From Stenotrophomonas sp. UBA7346 (GTDB lineage Bacteria; Pseudomonadota; Gammaproteobacteria; Xanthomonadales; Xanthomonadaceae): DNA of 22,219 bases. The stretch lies in the NCBI GenBank assembly GCA_002471015.1, contig DKPB01000032.1, positions 743-22,961 on the forward strand, written 5' to 3'. The position numbers and the translations under genes are program-made. Position 1 is the stretch's first letter; each line of letters starts with the position of its first letter. The notes below the pieces were generated by a model that saw only the letters and a program-made list of their open reading frames with translations, had not been told where the DNA came from and searched no databases. Shown here piece by piece: positions 15,980 through 22,219 of this stretch.

Positions 15980-17167
15980 TCAAAGATAGATACGCGTCGT
16001 GCCCTGCGGCGCATCGTCGATGATGGCGTGCGGCAGGAAGCGCGCACTGTCACGGGTGATGCGGCTGTTGTCCTCGCGGATGCCCACACCACAGGCGCGG
16101 TCACCCACCACCCAACTGCCCACCAATGGATAGTTGCCCTCGAACACCGGCAAGGCATGAAACGCCTGGCGGATGCTCGGCCCGCTGTACGGCCCTTCGC
16201 TTTCCTGCCAGCTGCCATCGTTCATATGCATGGCCACGTTGGCGCCTTCGCGCGAATGCAGCGGCTTGCGCACCCAACCGGCCGGCAACGTGCTGCCGTC
16301 ATCGAAATACGATTCGAGCAGGTTCGGGTGGCCACGATGGCGCTGCCACAACAGCGGCAGGATGCCCTTGTTGCTCAACACCGCCTTCCACGCCGGTTCC
16401 AGCAGCTGCACGCCCGAACGCGGCAAGGCCGCGCCGAATTCCTCGCGCATCAGGTCTTCCAGCGGGTACAGCTTGAACAGGCTGCCGATCACCACATCAT
16501 CCAGATCGGTGAAACGGCCGTCTTCGGACAGGCCAATATCCTCGATGGCGATGGCCGCCCCGCGCAGCCCGGCCTGCGCCGCACAATCGCGCAGGTAGGC
16601 GACCGTGCCCTGGTCTTCCTCGGACTCGCCCACCGCACTGAAATACAGCGGCGGCGGCAGGCGCGAGGCCAGTTCGGCAAAACGCTCCACCAGGGTTTCG
16701 TGGAGGGAGTTGAACTGATCGGCCTGCTGCGGCAAGGCGCCAAGGTTGCGCTGGTCCTCCAGCCATTGCCACTGGAAGAACGAGGCCTCGTACAGCGAGG
16801 TGGGCGTGTCGTAGTTCAGCTCGTACAGCTTGGCCGGGCCGTTGCCGTCATAGGCAAAGTCCAGGCGGCCGTAGAGATGAGGGTCGCGGCGACGCCAGCT
16901 TTCGGCGATCCAGTCGCGGAACGCCTCGGGGATGGCCAGCTGCGCCATCAGCGCCTCGCTGCCCACCACTTCGCCCACCAGATCCAGTGCCATGGCATGC
17001 AGCTCGGCGCTGGGGTCCTCGATATCGTTTTCGATCTGGCGCAGGGTGAAGGCGTAATACGCGCTTTCATCCCAGTAGGGCGCACCGTTGATGGTGTGGA
17101 AGCGGAAACCGGCTTCGGCAGCACGGTCCCGCCAGTTGCCACGCTCGGCAATTGCAACGCGCTTCAC
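15980..17167 (-). CDS. Glutathionylspermidine-synthase-like ATP-grasp protein (YgiC/YjfC family)
   Basis: From GTG 17167 the product has 395 residues and starts MKRVAIAERGNWRDRAAEAG, matching the YgiC/YjfC opening; WDESAYYAFTLRQI follows. The ATP-grasp core shows GRLDFAYDG (100-108) and ELNYDTPTSLYEAS (116-129), the latter carrying metal/ATP ligands, and near the C-terminus GWVRKPLHSREGANV. This is the synthetase fold of glutathionylspermidine synthase without the N-terminal amidase domain of E. coli Gsp (about 620 residues). Whether the homologues make glutathionylspermidine is unresolved; a peptide or polyamine ligase role is possible. The GTG lies four bases after the stop of the DUF1190 lipoprotein gene, a pairing also seen in E. 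coli ygiB-ygiC and yjfM-yjfC. An upstream extension of the frame lies in that gene and is rejected. Confidence 0.9.
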   Translation of the reverse strand: MKRVAIAERGNWRDRAAEAGFRFHTINGAPYWDESAYYAFTLRQIENDIEDPSAELHAMALDLVGEVVGSEALMAQLAIPEAFRDWIAESWRRRDPHLYGRLDFAYDGNGPAKLYELNYDTPTSLYEASFFQWQWLEDQRNLGALPQQADQFNSLHETLVERFAELASRLPPPLYFSAVGESEEDQGTVAYLRDCAAQAGLRGAAIAIEDIGLSEDGRFTDLDDVVIGSLFKLYPLEDLMREEFGAALPRSGVQLLEPAWKAVLSNKGILPLLWQRHRGHPNLLESYFDDGSTLPAGWVRKPLHSREGANVAMHMNDGSWQESEGPYSGPSIRQAFHALPVFEGNYPLVGSWVVGDRACGVGIREDNSRITRDSARFLPHAIIDDAPQGTTRIYL

Positions 17168-17171
17168 TGCA

Positions 17172-17735
17172 TCAACCGCCGACGCTGCTGCGGCCACCGC
17201 TACGGGCGCCAAAACCGCCACGGCTGGCGGTGACGGCGCGGTTGGGCTCGGCGCTGACCGGCGCCAGGCCGGCCTTGCCGGCACCAATGCCGCTGGCCGT
17301 GTTCAGGCCACCACTGCCGCCCGGCGCGGGCTTGGCCCAACCATTGGCGTTGTCCTTGAAGGCCGGCTGCGATGCCGGCGGTGCGGCCACGGCACCACGG
17401 CTGCCGTTGAGCATCTGCGACATGAAGAAGCCCATCATCATCGGCCCGATGAACGAGGTACCGGCGCTGGTCTGCTGCTGCACGCACTGCTCGGCCGGGT
17501 ACTCCTTGGCGCACTCTTCCTTGCTGGCGTACTTGGGCGCGGCATCGGCGGACTGCTTCTGCGCGGTGGCGAAGGCCTCGCGGCAGCTGGACGGATTGCC
17601 GGTGGCCTCGGAGCAGGCTTCCACCGAGGTGTACAGCCCTTCTTGCACCTGCACGGTTTCTTCCTTCTGGCAGGCGGTCAGCAGCAGCGGCACGGCGCTC
17701 ATCAGCACCAGTGCGGTGGCCTTGGATCGCTTCAT
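17172..17735 (-). CDS. DUF1190 (YgiB/YjfM-like) lipoprotein
   Basis: The 187-residue product has a signal peptide ending in LLLTAC, predicting lipidation at Cys22 and, with Gln at +2, outer-membrane sorting. The mature part has DUF1190 features: spaced Cys residues (EACSEATGNPSSC, EECAKEYPAEQC), a QQQTSAGTSFIGPMMMGFFMSQML segment, and a Gly/Ser/Ala-rich C-terminus. ATG 17735 is chosen for the signal peptide and the GGGGA ribosome-binding site seven bases upstream; the open frame beyond it runs through repeat DNA. The following gene is a glutathionylspermidine-synthase-like protein, the conserved partner in enterobacteria. DUF1190 function is unknown; surface or biofilm roles have been suggested for YgiB but are not shown by this sequence. 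Confidence 0.9.
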   Translation of the reverse strand: MKRSKATALVLMSAVPLLLTACQKEETVQVQEGLYTSVEACSEATGNPSSCREAFATAQKQSADAAPKYASKEECAKEYPAEQCVQQQTSAGTSFIGPMMMGFFMSQMLNGSRGAVAAPPASQPAFKDNANGWAKPAPGGSGGLNTASGIGAGKAGLAPVSAEPNRAVTASRGGFGARSGGRSSVGG

Positions 17736-17945
17736 GGTCGGTTCCCCGTCAATGTGATTCCCCAATGATGCCCGATGCAGGCTGCAAGGCGGAAACCGGA
17801 ATGTTCCTGAAGCTGAATCGCGTTTCAGGTGATTTGGGTGTTGGGGCTGATGTGCCGGGGTTTTGGGGGTTCTTTGCGGCTGCGGGATTACCTCTTCGGC
17901 GCTGGTGGGTGGGCTGAGAGCGAGAGCTAAAAGCCAGAGCCCAAA

Positions 17946-18077
17946 GCACCCCTCCCCAACCCTCCCCTGCGCTGCGCGCAAGGGAGGGGGTAGAAGCGGC
18001 TTGCTTGCGGTCTGAACGCGCGCAGCAGACAGCCCCCTCCCTTGCGCGTAGCGCAGGGGAGGGTTGGGGAGGGGTGC
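17946..18077. repeat. GC-rich palindromic element, copy C (best preserved)
   Basis: Two 45-nt arms (17946-17990 and 18033-18077) are complementary except at one position. The first 27 bases of the left arm, GCACCCCTCCCCAACCC then TCCCCTGCGC, match exactly. Each arm contains its own hairpin (GCGC-Tn-CGCGC flanked by CCCTCCCC/GGGAGGGGG). The 42-bp centre holds AGAAGCGGC, TCTGAA and ACAG as in copy A. Nested stem-loops of this size would form a very stable RNA or cruciform. Confidence 0.9.
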
Positions 18078-18082
18078 CTTTT

Positions 18083-18132
18083 GCTTCCGCTTCCGCTTTG
18101 CCTTTGCCTGGCTCTGGCTCTGGATCTGGATC
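18083..18132. repeat. Hexanucleotide-periodic tract beside element C
   Basis: Successive six-base words occur in pairs: GCTTCC twice (18083-18094), a CTTTG-ending word twice (18095-18106), TGGCTC twice (18109-18120) and TGGATC twice (18121-18132). This is a drifting microsatellite rather than coding DNA. It starts within a few bases of the right arm of element C, in the ilvD leader. Confidence 0.7.
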
Positions 18133-18274
18133 TGTCTTTGGCCCTGCCTCCGGCCCCCCACCACCACCCCATCCCACCCTCAAACCACCGCAAACCAATG
18201 GTTGCAGCTGCAACCTGGAACTTCATGCAGAATCAATCGCATTGCACTTCTGCCAGCCCGTTCCCGCTCGCCCC

Positions 18275-20113
18275 ATGCCTGAATACCGCTCGAAAACCTC
18301 CACCGCCGGCCGCAACATGGCCGGCGCCCGCGCCCTGTGGCGTGCCACCGGCATGACCGATGGTGACTTCCACAAGCCCATCGTCGCGGTGGTCAATTCC
18401 TTCACCCAGTTCGTGCCCGGCCACGTACACCTGAAGGACCTGGGCCAGCTCGTCGCGCGCGAGATTGAGGCGGCCGGCGGCGTGGCCAAGGAGTTCAACA
18501 CCATCGCCGTGGATGACGGCATCGCCATGGGCCATGACGGCATGCTGTACTCGCTGCCCAGCCGCGAGATCATCGCCGACTCGGTCGAATACATGGCCAA
18601 TGCGCACTGCGCCGACGCGCTGGTATGCATTTCCAACTGCGACAAGATCACCCCGGGCATGTTGATGGCCGCGCTGCGTCTGAACATCCCGGCCGTGTTC
18701 GTTTCCGGCGGGCCGATGGAAGCCGGCAAGACCAAGCTGGCCGAGCACAAGCTGGACCTGATCGACGCCATGGTCGCCGCCGGCGACGAGAAGGTCAGCG
18801 ACGAACAGGTTGCGGCCATCGAACGCAGCGCCTGCCCTACCTGCGGTTCCTGCTCAGGCATGTTCACCGCCAACTCGATGAACTGCCTGACCGAAGCGCT
18901 GGGCCTGTCGTTGCCCGGCAACGGCACCGTCGTGGCCACGCACAGCGACCGCGAGGCGCTGTTCAAGCGCGCCGGCCGGCTGATCGTCGAGCTGTGCCAT
19001 CGCTGGTATGGCGGTGAGGAAGCCAATGTATTGCCGCGCGGCATCGCCACCTTCGAAGCCTTCGAGAATGCGATGACGCTGGATATCGCCATGGGCGGCT
19101 CCACCAACACCATCCTGCACCTGCTGGCCGCCGCACAGGAGGCCGAGGTGGCCTTCGACCAGCGCGATATCGACCGCCTGTCGCGGCGCGTGCCGCAGCT
19201 GTGCAAGGTGGCCCCGAACACGCAGAAGTACCACATCGAAGACGTGCACCGCGCCGGCGGTATCATGGCCATTCTTGGCGAGCTGGCGCGCGGCGGCCTG
19301 CTGCATACTGATGCCTCCACCGTGCACAGCCGCACGCTCGGCGACGCCATCGCACAATGGGATGTCACCCAGACCCGGGACGAAGCCGTGCACCAGTTCT
19401 ACAAGGCAGGCCCCGCCGGGATTCCCACCCAGGTGGCCTTCAGCCAGTCCACGCGCTGGCCCTCGCTGGACCTGGACCGTGCCGACGGCTGCATCCGCGA
19501 TGTGGGCCATGCGTTCTCCAGCGAAGGTGGCCTGGCCGTGCTGTACGGCAATCTCGCCGCCGACGGCTGCGTGGTGAAAACCGCAGGCGTGGATGAATCC
19601 ATCCACGTGTTTGAAGGCAATGCCCGCGTGTATGAAAGCCAGGACGCGGCGGTCAAGGGCATCCTCGGCAACGAGGTACAGGCCGGCGACGTAGTGGTGA
19701 TCCGCTACGAAGGCCCGAAGGGTGGCCCCGGCATGCAGGAAATGCTGTACCCGACCAGCTACCTGAAATCCAAGGGCCTGGGCAAAGCCTGTGCGCTGCT
19801 CACCGACGGCCGCTTCTCCGGCGGTACCTCCGGCCTGAGCATCGGCCACTGCTCACCCGAAGCCGCAGGTGGCGGCACCATCGGCCTGGTGCGTGACGGC
19901 GACCGCATCCTGATCGACATCCCGCAGCGTGGCATCAACCTGCTGGTGGACGATGCCGAACTCGCACGCCGCCGCAGCGAACAGGATGCCAAGGGCTGGA
20001 AGCCAGCCGACGCACGCCCACGCAAAGTGAGCACCGCACTCAAGGCCTATGCCCTGCTCGCCACCAGCGCCGACAAGGGCGCCGTGCGCGACAAGGCGCT
20101 ACTGGACGGTTGA
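18275..20113 (+). CDS. ilvD: Dihydroxy-acid dehydratase IlvD
   Basis: The 612-residue enzyme converts 2,3-dihydroxy-3-methylbutanoate (and the 3-methylpentanoate) to the 2-oxo acids of valine and isoleucine synthesis. It matches E. coli IlvD closely from MPEYRSKTSTAGRNMAGARA to the C-terminal LATSADKGAVRDK. Cluster ligands are visible at Cys122 (SNCDK) and Cys193 (CPTCGSC, residues 187-193). The position that is Cys in [2Fe-2S] family members reads NSFTQ, as in E. coli, so an oxygen-sensitive [4Fe-4S] type is expected. ATG 18275 matches the family start; no clear Shine-Dalgarno sequence precedes it. Its 3' side is the known chromosomal-integron location in Xanthomonas, and the integrase gene lies 0.6 kb downstream. 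Confidence 0.98.
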   Translation: MPEYRSKTSTAGRNMAGARALWRATGMTDGDFHKPIVAVVNSFTQFVPGHVHLKDLGQLVAREIEAAGGVAKEFNTIAVDDGIAMGHDGMLYSLPSREIIADSVEYMANAHCADALVCISNCDKITPGMLMAALRLNIPAVFVSGGPMEAGKTKLAEHKLDLIDAMVAAGDEKVSDEQVAAIERSACPTCGSCSGMFTANSMNCLTEALGLSLPGNGTVVATHSDREALFKRAGRLIVELCHRWYGGEEANVLPRGIATFEAFENAMTLDIAMGGSTNTILHLLAAAQEAEVAFDQRDIDRLSRRVPQLCKVAPNTQKYHIEDVHRAGGIMAILGELARGGLLHTDASTVHSRTLGDAIAQWDVTQTRDEAVHQFYKAGPAGIPTQVAFSQSTRWPSLDLDRADGCIRDVGHAFSSEGGLAVLYGNLAADGCVVKTAGVDESIHVFEGNARVYESQDAAVKGILGNEVQAGDVVVIRYEGPKGGPGMQEMLYPTSYLKSKGLGKACALLTDGRFSGGTSGLSIGHCSPEAAGGGTIGLVRDGDRILIDIPQRGINLLVDDAELARRRSEQDAKGWKPADARPRKVSTALKAYALLATSADKGAVRDKALLDG

Positions 20114-20143
20114 CCGTGCAAGCGGGCGCGGCAGAATGTGGCC

Positions 20144-20749
20144 ATGAACACGGCCACTCCCTGCCCGCCCCCGCTGCCTGCCATCACCAGCTGCTCGTGG
20201 AATGGCCACCCGTATCGGGTGACAGCAGCCGAGCTGGGGGCTTACGTGGATGCCCACCTTCCCGCACTGCTGTGGGACTTCGACATCCACGCCGAGCGCA
20301 TCGACCCTGACGGCAGCACGCTGGACGAAGACGATCTTCCGCCCGATGCGCTGCACCTTCGGGTGCATGACTGCCCGGCTTTCAGCAGCGGCCCGGGCGC
20401 AGTGACGCACTGGAACGACATCGCCGGCATGCAGCTCACGTTCGCCAGCAAGGACGAACCCGAAGTGCTGCTCTACACCGGCGAGCACCTTGCCCTCGAC
20501 AACGGCGGCTTTGCGCTGAGTGAACGCGACGGCCAGCTATGGATAGCGCTCAATGGCCATTGCGATGGCATGCATGGCCCGGCCAGGATCGAAGTGCTCG
20601 CACCGTTGACGTTCACCACCATTGCCTGCGGGCGCCGCGATCAGGCCCAGGCCCGCGAACACATCGCAACCGTCGTTGACCCCGACCACTACGCATTCGA
20701 ATGCGACGAGTACGGTGTTGCACGCTTCCGCCCGGTTCACACGCGCTGA
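20144..20749 (+). CDS. Unrecognised protein between ilvD and intI
   Basis: About 201 residues from ATG 20144; a GTG at 20138 would add two. I do not recognise the family. There is no signal peptide, membrane segment or nucleotide-binding motif. The chain is acidic, with conserved-looking patches SWNGHPYRVTAAELGAYVDA near the N-terminus, LRVHDCPAFSSG, VLLYTGEHLALDNGGF and VVDPDHYAFECDEYGVARFRP at the end. The gene begins about 30 bp after ilvD on the same strand and may be co-transcribed. Its last 13 bases overlap the 3' end of the convergent intI gene. Codon use and G+C look like the host chromosome rather than the cassettes, so it is probably part of the fixed ilvD-intI flank. Confidence 0.7.
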   Translation: MNTATPCPPPLPAITSCSWNGHPYRVTAAELGAYVDAHLPALLWDFDIHAERIDPDGSTLDEDDLPPDALHLRVHDCPAFSSGPGAVTHWNDIAGMQLTFASKDEPEVLLYTGEHLALDNGGFALSERDGQLWIALNGHCDGMHGPARIEVLAPLTFTTIACGRRDQAQAREHIATVVDPDHYAFECDEYGVARFRPVHTR

Positions 20750-21795
20750 TCGTCAAGCCCACGGGTGCTTTCCAGCACCGACAAAGCCGGCACCGGCAAC
20801 CGGTCCAGGGGACTGAGCACGGCACCGGCACCGCGCCCCAATACATGCGTGTAGATCTGTGTCGTGGCGATGTCCTTATGGCCCAGCAGTTCCTGCAAGG
20901 TACGTATATCGCAGCCCGCATCCAGCAGATGGGTGGCAAAACAGTGCCGCAGGGTATGGCAGCTGGCCGGCTGCAGGATTGCCACCTGCAAGCGCGCCTG
21001 CTTGATCGCCCGCTGTAACACTTCCTCACTGAGATGATGGCGGCCACGCCGCCCCGTGCGTGGGTCGTGGGACATCCTGTGCGACGGGAACAGGTACTGC
21101 CAGCCCGGTTGTACGTCAGCTGATGGGTACTTCCTTGCCAAGGCATTCGGCAGATGGACCCGTCCCCCGCCTGCAGCAAGATCGCGTTGATGCTGAAACA
21201 ACACCCGCTCGCGCTGCTGCAGCAAACGATCCCGCAGCGACACTGGCAACGGAACACGCCTATCCTTGTTGCCCTTGCCGGCACGCACACAGATCTCACT
21301 GCGCGCAAAGTCCACATCCTTGACCCGCAAGCAAAGGCATTCCATCAGTCGCATGCCCGTGCCATACAGCAGACGCGCCATCAGTGCGGTGACACCTTCC
21401 GGGATTGCCGACAACAGCCGGGCAACATCCTCCACAGGCAGAACGACGGGCAAACGTTTGGGGCGCTTCGCACGCACAACGTCCTGCAACCATGGCAGTT
21501 CCATCCGCAGCACCTCGCGATAGAGGAACAACAACGCCGCCAACGCCTGATTCTGGGTGGCTGGCGCCACCTTGCCTTCCGTCGCCAGCCGGCTGAGGAA
21601 TGCCGCAACCTCATCACCGCCCATCTCGCGGGGATGGCGCTTTCCGTTGGCCAGGATGAACCGCCTGATCCACCCCAGATAGGCCTGCTCAGTACGGATG
21701 CTGTAGTGCCTCAGACGGATCTGTGCCCTGACACTATCCAGCAGTCGCGGCGGCTGCGCCGGTGTTACACCGCTTGGAACAGGGTCATAACGCAT
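20737..21795 (-). CDS. intI: Integron integrase IntI (chromosomal integron)
   Basis: A complete 352-residue tyrosine recombinase. The N-terminal SAM-like domain reads VRAQIRLRHYSIRTEQAYLGWIRRFI. Catalytic residues are all present: Arg149 (YGTGMR), Lys174 (RAGKGNKDR), His280 and Arg283 (SCHTLRH), His306 (LLGHKD) and nucleophile Tyr315 (QIYTHV). The insertion that distinguishes IntI from XerC/D is clear: LPNALARKYPSADVQPGWQYLFPS (about 215-238). The enzyme recombines attC sites of gene cassettes into the adjacent attI. The ATG at 21795 has GGGAG seven bases upstream. Orientation is away from the cassette array, as in all integrons, and the gene is intact, whereas many Xanthomonas copies are disrupted. 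Its 3' end overlaps the neighbouring gene by 13 bp. Confidence 0.97.
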   Translation of the reverse strand: MRYDPVPSGVTPAQPPRLLDSVRAQIRLRHYSIRTEQAYLGWIRRFILANGKRHPREMGGDEVAAFLSRLATEGKVAPATQNQALAALLFLYREVLRMELPWLQDVVRAKRPKRLPVVLPVEDVARLLSAIPEGVTALMARLLYGTGMRLMECLCLRVKDVDFARSEICVRAGKGNKDRRVPLPVSLRDRLLQQRERVLFQHQRDLAAGGGRVHLPNALARKYPSADVQPGWQYLFPSHRMSHDPRTGRRGRHHLSEEVLQRAIKQARLQVAILQPASCHTLRHCFATHLLDAGCDIRTLQELLGHKDIATTQIYTHVLGRGAGAVLSPLDRLPVPALSVLESTRGLDDQRV

Positions 21796-21892
21796 AGGGC
21801 CGCTCCCAAGCGGTAGTTTCCGGGAAGCATGCAGTGCGTTTTTGGCCGCCCCTATCGGCTAACCCCATGATTCGGCGTGGGAATTTCTTAAT

Positions 21893-21920
21893 TTGAAAGC
21901 GGCAAGAAAACAGGGATACT
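21893..21920 (+). promoter_or_regulatory. Candidate cassette promoter (Pc-like)
   Basis: TTGAAA (21893-21898) and GATACT (21915-21920) are separated by 16 bp and point into the cassette array, about 50 bp before the cassette start codon. The surrounding sequence is unusually AT-rich for this genome. Match to sigma-70 boxes is good but not perfect, and transcription is inferred. Confidence 0.5.
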
Positions 21921-21935
21921 CTGCGCTACACCGCT

Positions 21936-21961
21936 GTTAGGCGGTCCAATACGAGTTAGGC
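21936..21961 (+). other. attI: attI-like region with two direct GTTAGGC core sites
   Basis: GTTAGGC occurs at 21936-21942 and again at 21955-21961, both matching the GTTRRRY integron core. The second is the likely junction (cut after its G at 21955), because the cassette reading frame starts nine bases after it and ends in the matching GCCTAAC. The first copy, 19 bp upstream, may be an extra integrase-binding site or a second crossover point. The intI start is 140 bp away, a normal distance. Confidence 0.65.
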
Positions 21962-21970
21962 GCTATACGG

Positions 21971-22195
21971 ATGCTTAGCCAACTTCTAGATTCCTGGCAG
22001 TTCAACTTTTGGCGGGGCCTCGCCAGCCTTTGTGCTGGCTTGCTAGTCATTTCACCCTGCCTGTTGGTCCCAAGCTTGCGGCGCAAGATCCTCAAGGTCG
22101 ACCTAGACATCGAGGCTATTGGATTGATCGCACTGGTAGTCGCTATCGTTACCATTGGGTGCTACAACTACTTCGGCGGCACTAGTGGCGCCTAA
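21971..22195 (+). CDS. First integron gene cassette: small two-helix membrane protein
   Basis: A 74-residue protein with hydrophobic helices at about 14-35 (RGLASLCAGLLVISPCLLVP) and 49-67 (GLIALVVAIVTIG), joined by a basic turn, SLRRKILK, so a hairpin with a cytoplasmic loop is plausible. The stop codon TAA (22193-22195) is embedded in the GCCTAAC core, and the start lies nine bases inside the cassette, both characteristic of integron cassettes. There is almost no leader and no clear ribosome-binding site, so expression would depend on the upstream promoter and leaderless or weak initiation. The sequence is lower in G+C than the chromosome, fitting acquisition. No homologue is recognised; function unknown. 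Confidence 0.75.
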   Translation: MLSQLLDSWQFNFWRGLASLCAGLLVISPCLLVPSLRRKILKVDLDIEAIGLIALVVAIVTIGCYNYFGGTSGA

Positions 22196-22219
22196 CAGTT
22201 CCGTAAGGAAACCCCTGTC
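22190..22219 (+). other. Left part of cassette attC site (cut by window end)
   Basis: GCCTAAC at 22190-22196 is complementary to the GTTAGGC core at 21955-21961, as expected for the R'' box of attC. The following bases contain a short inverted repeat (GTTCC-GTAA-GGAAAC). The rest of the site, including the R' box, is outside the window, so attC identity is likely but unproved. Confidence 0.55.

Larger units (their letters stand above)
17736..18274. other. 539-bp divergent intergenic region with palindromic element C and a hexamer tract
   Basis: It separates the DUF1190 gene from ilvD, which are divergently transcribed, so two promoters are expected; none could be pinpointed with confidence. 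It contains palindromic element C (17946-18077), outward hexanucleotide-periodic sequence on both sides (GAGAGCGAGAGC near 17926; 18083-18132), and otherwise C-rich sequence. The open frame reaching ilvD from 18005 reads through the repeat and is not a genuine N-terminus. No gene or known RNA was recognised. Confidence 0.75.

Noticed and set aside
17736..18167. N-terminal extension of the DUF1190 protein
   Set aside because: The lipoprotein signal peptide and ribosome-binding site fix the start at 17735; the extension translates repeat DNA.
18005..18274. 90-residue N-terminal extension of IlvD
   Set aside because: It reads through palindromic element C and the hexamer tract; IlvD begins at ATG 18275 by comparison with the E. 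coli protein.
21796..21935. LexA (SOS) box controlling intI
   Set aside because: Neither a CTGT-N8-ACAG nor a TTAGTA-N3-TACTAA type site was found by eye between intI and attI, so SOS control is not claimed.
21936..21961. A 19-bp mini-cassette between the two GTTAGGC cores
   Set aside because: It is far too short to contain an attC site, so an extra core or binding site is more likely.

Overview
The window is high-G+C bacterial chromosome from the Xanthomonadaceae, most likely Stenotrophomonas. Three things point there: GTAG-type palindromic repeats of the SMAG kind (15638-15705 and 15869-15936), a chromosomal integron next to ilvD (the location known from Xanthomonas and relatives), and the general character of the housekeeping genes. 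Identification is from recognition of families and repeats only; no search was run.

Layout. 1-1439 (+): the end of an atypical short-chain dehydrogenase and bioC, the biotin-synthesis methyltransferase. 1605-3619 (-): a compact three-gene unit of PLP-dependent dehydratase, YdcF/DUF218 membrane protein and SnoaL/NTF2-fold protein. 3761-4435 (+): a Gly/Tyr/His/Asn-rich lipoprotein with an internal 72-bp duplication, followed by a 495-bp gap with a perfect 38-nt terminator palindrome and a structured leader for mnmG (4931-6820). 7044-8459 (+): an RlaP-type nucleotidyltransferase and a gamma-carbonic-anhydrase-like protein.

8668-15584 (+) is a six-gene operon, RDD - SpoIIM/DUF95 - DUF4129 - DUF4350 - MoxR ATPase - DUF58. 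The first five genes overlap end to start. The last junction is interrupted by a 214-bp palindromic-repeat insert flanked by GTGA on both sides. It looks like a membrane-embedded MoxR/VWA-type machine of unknown function and is the least characterised system here.

15585-15979 is a nest of at least three repeat families. 17735-15980 (-) is a ygiB-ygiC-like pair: DUF1190 lipoprotein plus glutathionylspermidine-synthase-like ATP-grasp protein. 17736-18274 is noncoding and carries the best copy of a ~132-bp palindromic element with hexanucleotide-periodic tails. 18275-20113 (+) is ilvD. 20144-20749 (+) is an unrecognised gene meeting the integron integrase intI (21795-20737, -) tail to tail. Beyond intI lie a candidate cassette promoter, an attI-like region with two GTTAGGC cores, and a first gene cassette encoding a 74-aa two-helix membrane protein, whose stop codon sits inside the attC core GCCTAAC. 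The array continues past the window end.

No rRNA, tRNA, CRISPR array or transposase gene was recognised.
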